NCBI GenBank assembly: GCA_021159265.1
Contig: JAGGSD010000253.1
Location: 1-7,716 of the forward strand
Source: Syntrophobacterales bacterium
Lineage (GTDB): Bacteria; Desulfobacterota; Syntrophia; Syntrophales; UBA6807
Length of the DNA: 7,716 nucleotides
Direction of reading: 5' to 3'
This document shows positions 6,381-7,716 of the stretch, piece by piece. The number at the start of each line of letters is the position of its first letter. Positions within the stretch are counted from its first letter, which is position 1. A program made the position numbers and the translations under genes. The notes under the pieces were generated by a model. That model saw nothing but the letters and a program-made list of their open reading frames with translations. It did not search any database and was not told where the DNA came from.

Positions 6381-6404
6381 AAAGGCCAATTATTGAAAGC
6401 CGGT

Positions 6405-7643
6405 TTAATCCTCGGCCTGAAGGGAGAATATTCCAGTAATCCTGTCCATGGCGGTTTTAACATTCTTATAACTGTTAAATGCGCTGAGACGAATATACCC
6501 GTTACCGCACGAACCAAAACCGATTCCGGGAGTACAAACAACGGCGGCTTTATTGAGAAGGGTATCAAATAATTCCCAGGAATCCATGCCTGTTTTAATC
6601 CATATATATGGCGAATTCTTCCCGCCGACACATGTATAGCCGAGGTCTGTCATTTTTTCCAGGATCAGAGAGGCGTTCCTCAGATAATAATCGGTTAATT
6701 CCCGTACCTGCTCTTTTCCTTCATCTGAATACACCGCTTCGGCGGCACGCTGTACAGGATAAGATACGCCATTGAATTTCGTTGTATGTCTGCGGTTCCA
6801 TAGCGAATGGACATCGTGCCTGCTGCCTCGTGAATCATATGCAACACATGATTTCGGGACTACAGTATAGGCGCATCTTGTTCCTGTAAACCCGGCTGAT
6901 TTTGAAAAACTCCTGAACTCGATTGCCACTTCCCTGGCGCCCTCGATTTCATAAATGCTTCCCGGTATCGATTCGTCACGGATAAAAGCTTCATAAGCGG
7001 CATCAAACAGTATCAGTGCCTTGTTTTCTCTCGCATATTCAACCCATTTTGCAAGCTGTTCCTTTGTGGCGGTTGCTCCGGTCGGATTATTGGGAAAGCA
7101 AAGATAAATCAGATCAACCTGTTCATCCGGGACTGCCGGAACGTATCCGTTTTTCTCGGTTGATTCAAGATACACAAGTCCTTTATACCGCCCGTTTTCC
7201 CAGGAGCCGGTTCTGCCCGCTATAACATTCGTATCGACATACACGGGATACACAGGATCCGGCACGGCAATCCTCGAATCCAAAGAGAAGAGCTCCTGAA
7301 TGTTTCCCGTATCGCATTTTGCTCCGTCACTGATAAATATTTCATCCGCGCCGATTTCCGCCCCCTTTGCCTGAAAATCATTTTCCGCAATAGCCTCCCG
7401 CAGAAATTCATACCCCTGTTCAGGTCCGTAACCGCGGAAACTACTGTCCCGCGCCATTTCATCAACGGCTTTATGAAGCGCCTCGATGCATGCCAACGGC
7501 AAAGCACGCGTTACATCACCTATACCCAGTCTGATTATTTCCCTATCCGGATTAGAACCGGCAAAATTATTCACCCGCTTCGCAATGTCTGAAAAGAGAT
7601 AAGACGCCTGCAGCTTCAGATAGTTTTCATTGATTTTTATCAT
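6405..7643 (-). CDS. dapL: LL-diaminopimelate aminotransferase
   Basis: PLP-dependent class I/II aminotransferase of 412 residues, the usual DapL length. It converts tetrahydrodipicolinate to LL-diaminopimelate in one step with glutamate as amino donor, bypassing the succinylase or acetylase branches of lysine and peptidoglycan synthesis; it acts in the cytoplasm. Visible features: the DapL-typical IRLGIGDVTRALP at about 37-49 and FRGYGPEQGYEFLREAI at 69-85, SDGAKCDTGNIQ at 105-115, FPNNPTG at 183-189, Asp214 and Tyr217 for the PLP ring, Schiff-base Lys248 in SFSKSAGFTGTRCAY, and Arg385 for the substrate carboxylate. The ATG start has AAAGGG (7656-7651) seven bases upstream. The next gene downstream is the pst operon, beyond the inserted element and the Pho box; no functional link is apparent. 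Plants, Chlamydiae and many Desulfobacterota use this enzyme. Confidence 0.95.
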   Translation of the reverse strand: MIKINENYLKLQASYLFSDIAKRVNNFAGSNPDREIIRLGIGDVTRALPLACIEALHKAVDEMARDSSFRGYGPEQGYEFLREAIAENDFQAKGAEIGADEIFISDGAKCDTGNIQELFSLDSRIAVPDPVYPVYVDTNVIAGRTGSWENGRYKGLVYLESTEKNGYVPAVPDEQVDLIYLCFPNNPTGATATKEQLAKWVEYARENKALILFDAAYEAFIRDESIPGSIYEIEGAREVAIEFRSFSKSAGFTGTRCAYTVVPKSCVAYDSRGSRHDVHSLWNRRHTTKFNGVSYPVQRAAEAVYSDEGKEQVRELTDYYLRNASLILEKMTDLGYTCVGGKNSPYIWIKTGMDSWELFDTLLNKAAVVCTPGIGFGSCGNGYIRLSAFNSYKNVKTAMDRITGIFSLQAED

Positions 7644-7716
7644 AATTATACCCTTTATTTATGACTCTGTTGATTTAAGGTCTTTTCGCCCAATCTCTGC
7701 GTTATGCTCAAAAAAT

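Noticed and set aside
6381..6404. Possible intrinsic terminator of dapL: a short GGCT/GGCC stem followed by a T-rich tail
   Set aside because: The stem is only about four pairs including a G-U, with a ten-base loop; too weak to call, though the T-rich tail is where the element inserted.
6170..6631. A 153-codon minus-strand open frame overlapping the 3' end of dapL and the inserted element
   Set aside because: It overlaps the well-supported dapL in another frame over most of its upstream part, runs through the non-coding insertion, and encodes nothing recognisable.

Overview
The window holds seven protein-coding genes, all on the minus strand, so transcription runs from high to low coordinates. 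It looks chromosomal and bacterial, from a Gram-negative diderm of the Desulfobacterota/Deltaproteobacteria type (for example Syntrophales-like). The basis is a DapL-type LL-diaminopimelate aminotransferase, a short PstS with a plain signal peptide and no lipobox, a PhoB-type Pho box, and heptamer-rich intergenic repeats of a kind I associate with that group. The taxonomic placement is inference; no rRNA or other marker is present.

Layout from the upstream end: dapL (7643-6405), an intergenic stretch of about 370 bases, then a complete phosphate-uptake and signalling operon in the order pstS (6033-5215), pstC (5106-4219), pstA (4222-3368), pstB (3374-2604), phoU (2582-1881), phoR (1865-87). 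pstC/pstA and pstA/pstB overlap, and phoU and phoR follow with gaps of 21 and 15 bases. Only pstS-pstC has a sizeable gap (108 bases), filled by a large imperfect hairpin. A good Pho box with a correctly spaced -10 lies just upstream of pstS.

Function: PstS captures phosphate in the periplasm, PstC and PstA form the membrane channel, PstB supplies ATP hydrolysis, PhoU links transporter state to PhoR, and PhoR is the sensor kinase. Its partner response regulator (PhoB) is not in the window, but the Pho box implies that one exists. dapL makes LL-diaminopimelate for lysine and peptidoglycan and has no evident link to phosphate.

The genes are orthodox; the unusual material is intergenic. A 227-base insertion (6146-6372) between dapL and the Pho box has about 31-base terminal inverted repeats starting GTAA/GTAC and abuts a perfect 8-base direct repeat (AAATAAAG) on each side. 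This is a convincing footprint of a transposed, non-coding, MITE-like element. The hairpin between pstS and pstC (5125-5211) has the same plan: inverted arrays of degenerate 7-base units around a core, with an identical 15-mer (CTTCAGGTCTTTAAT) in the same orientation. The two may belong to one family of non-autonomous elements. That is the best candidate for something undescribed here.
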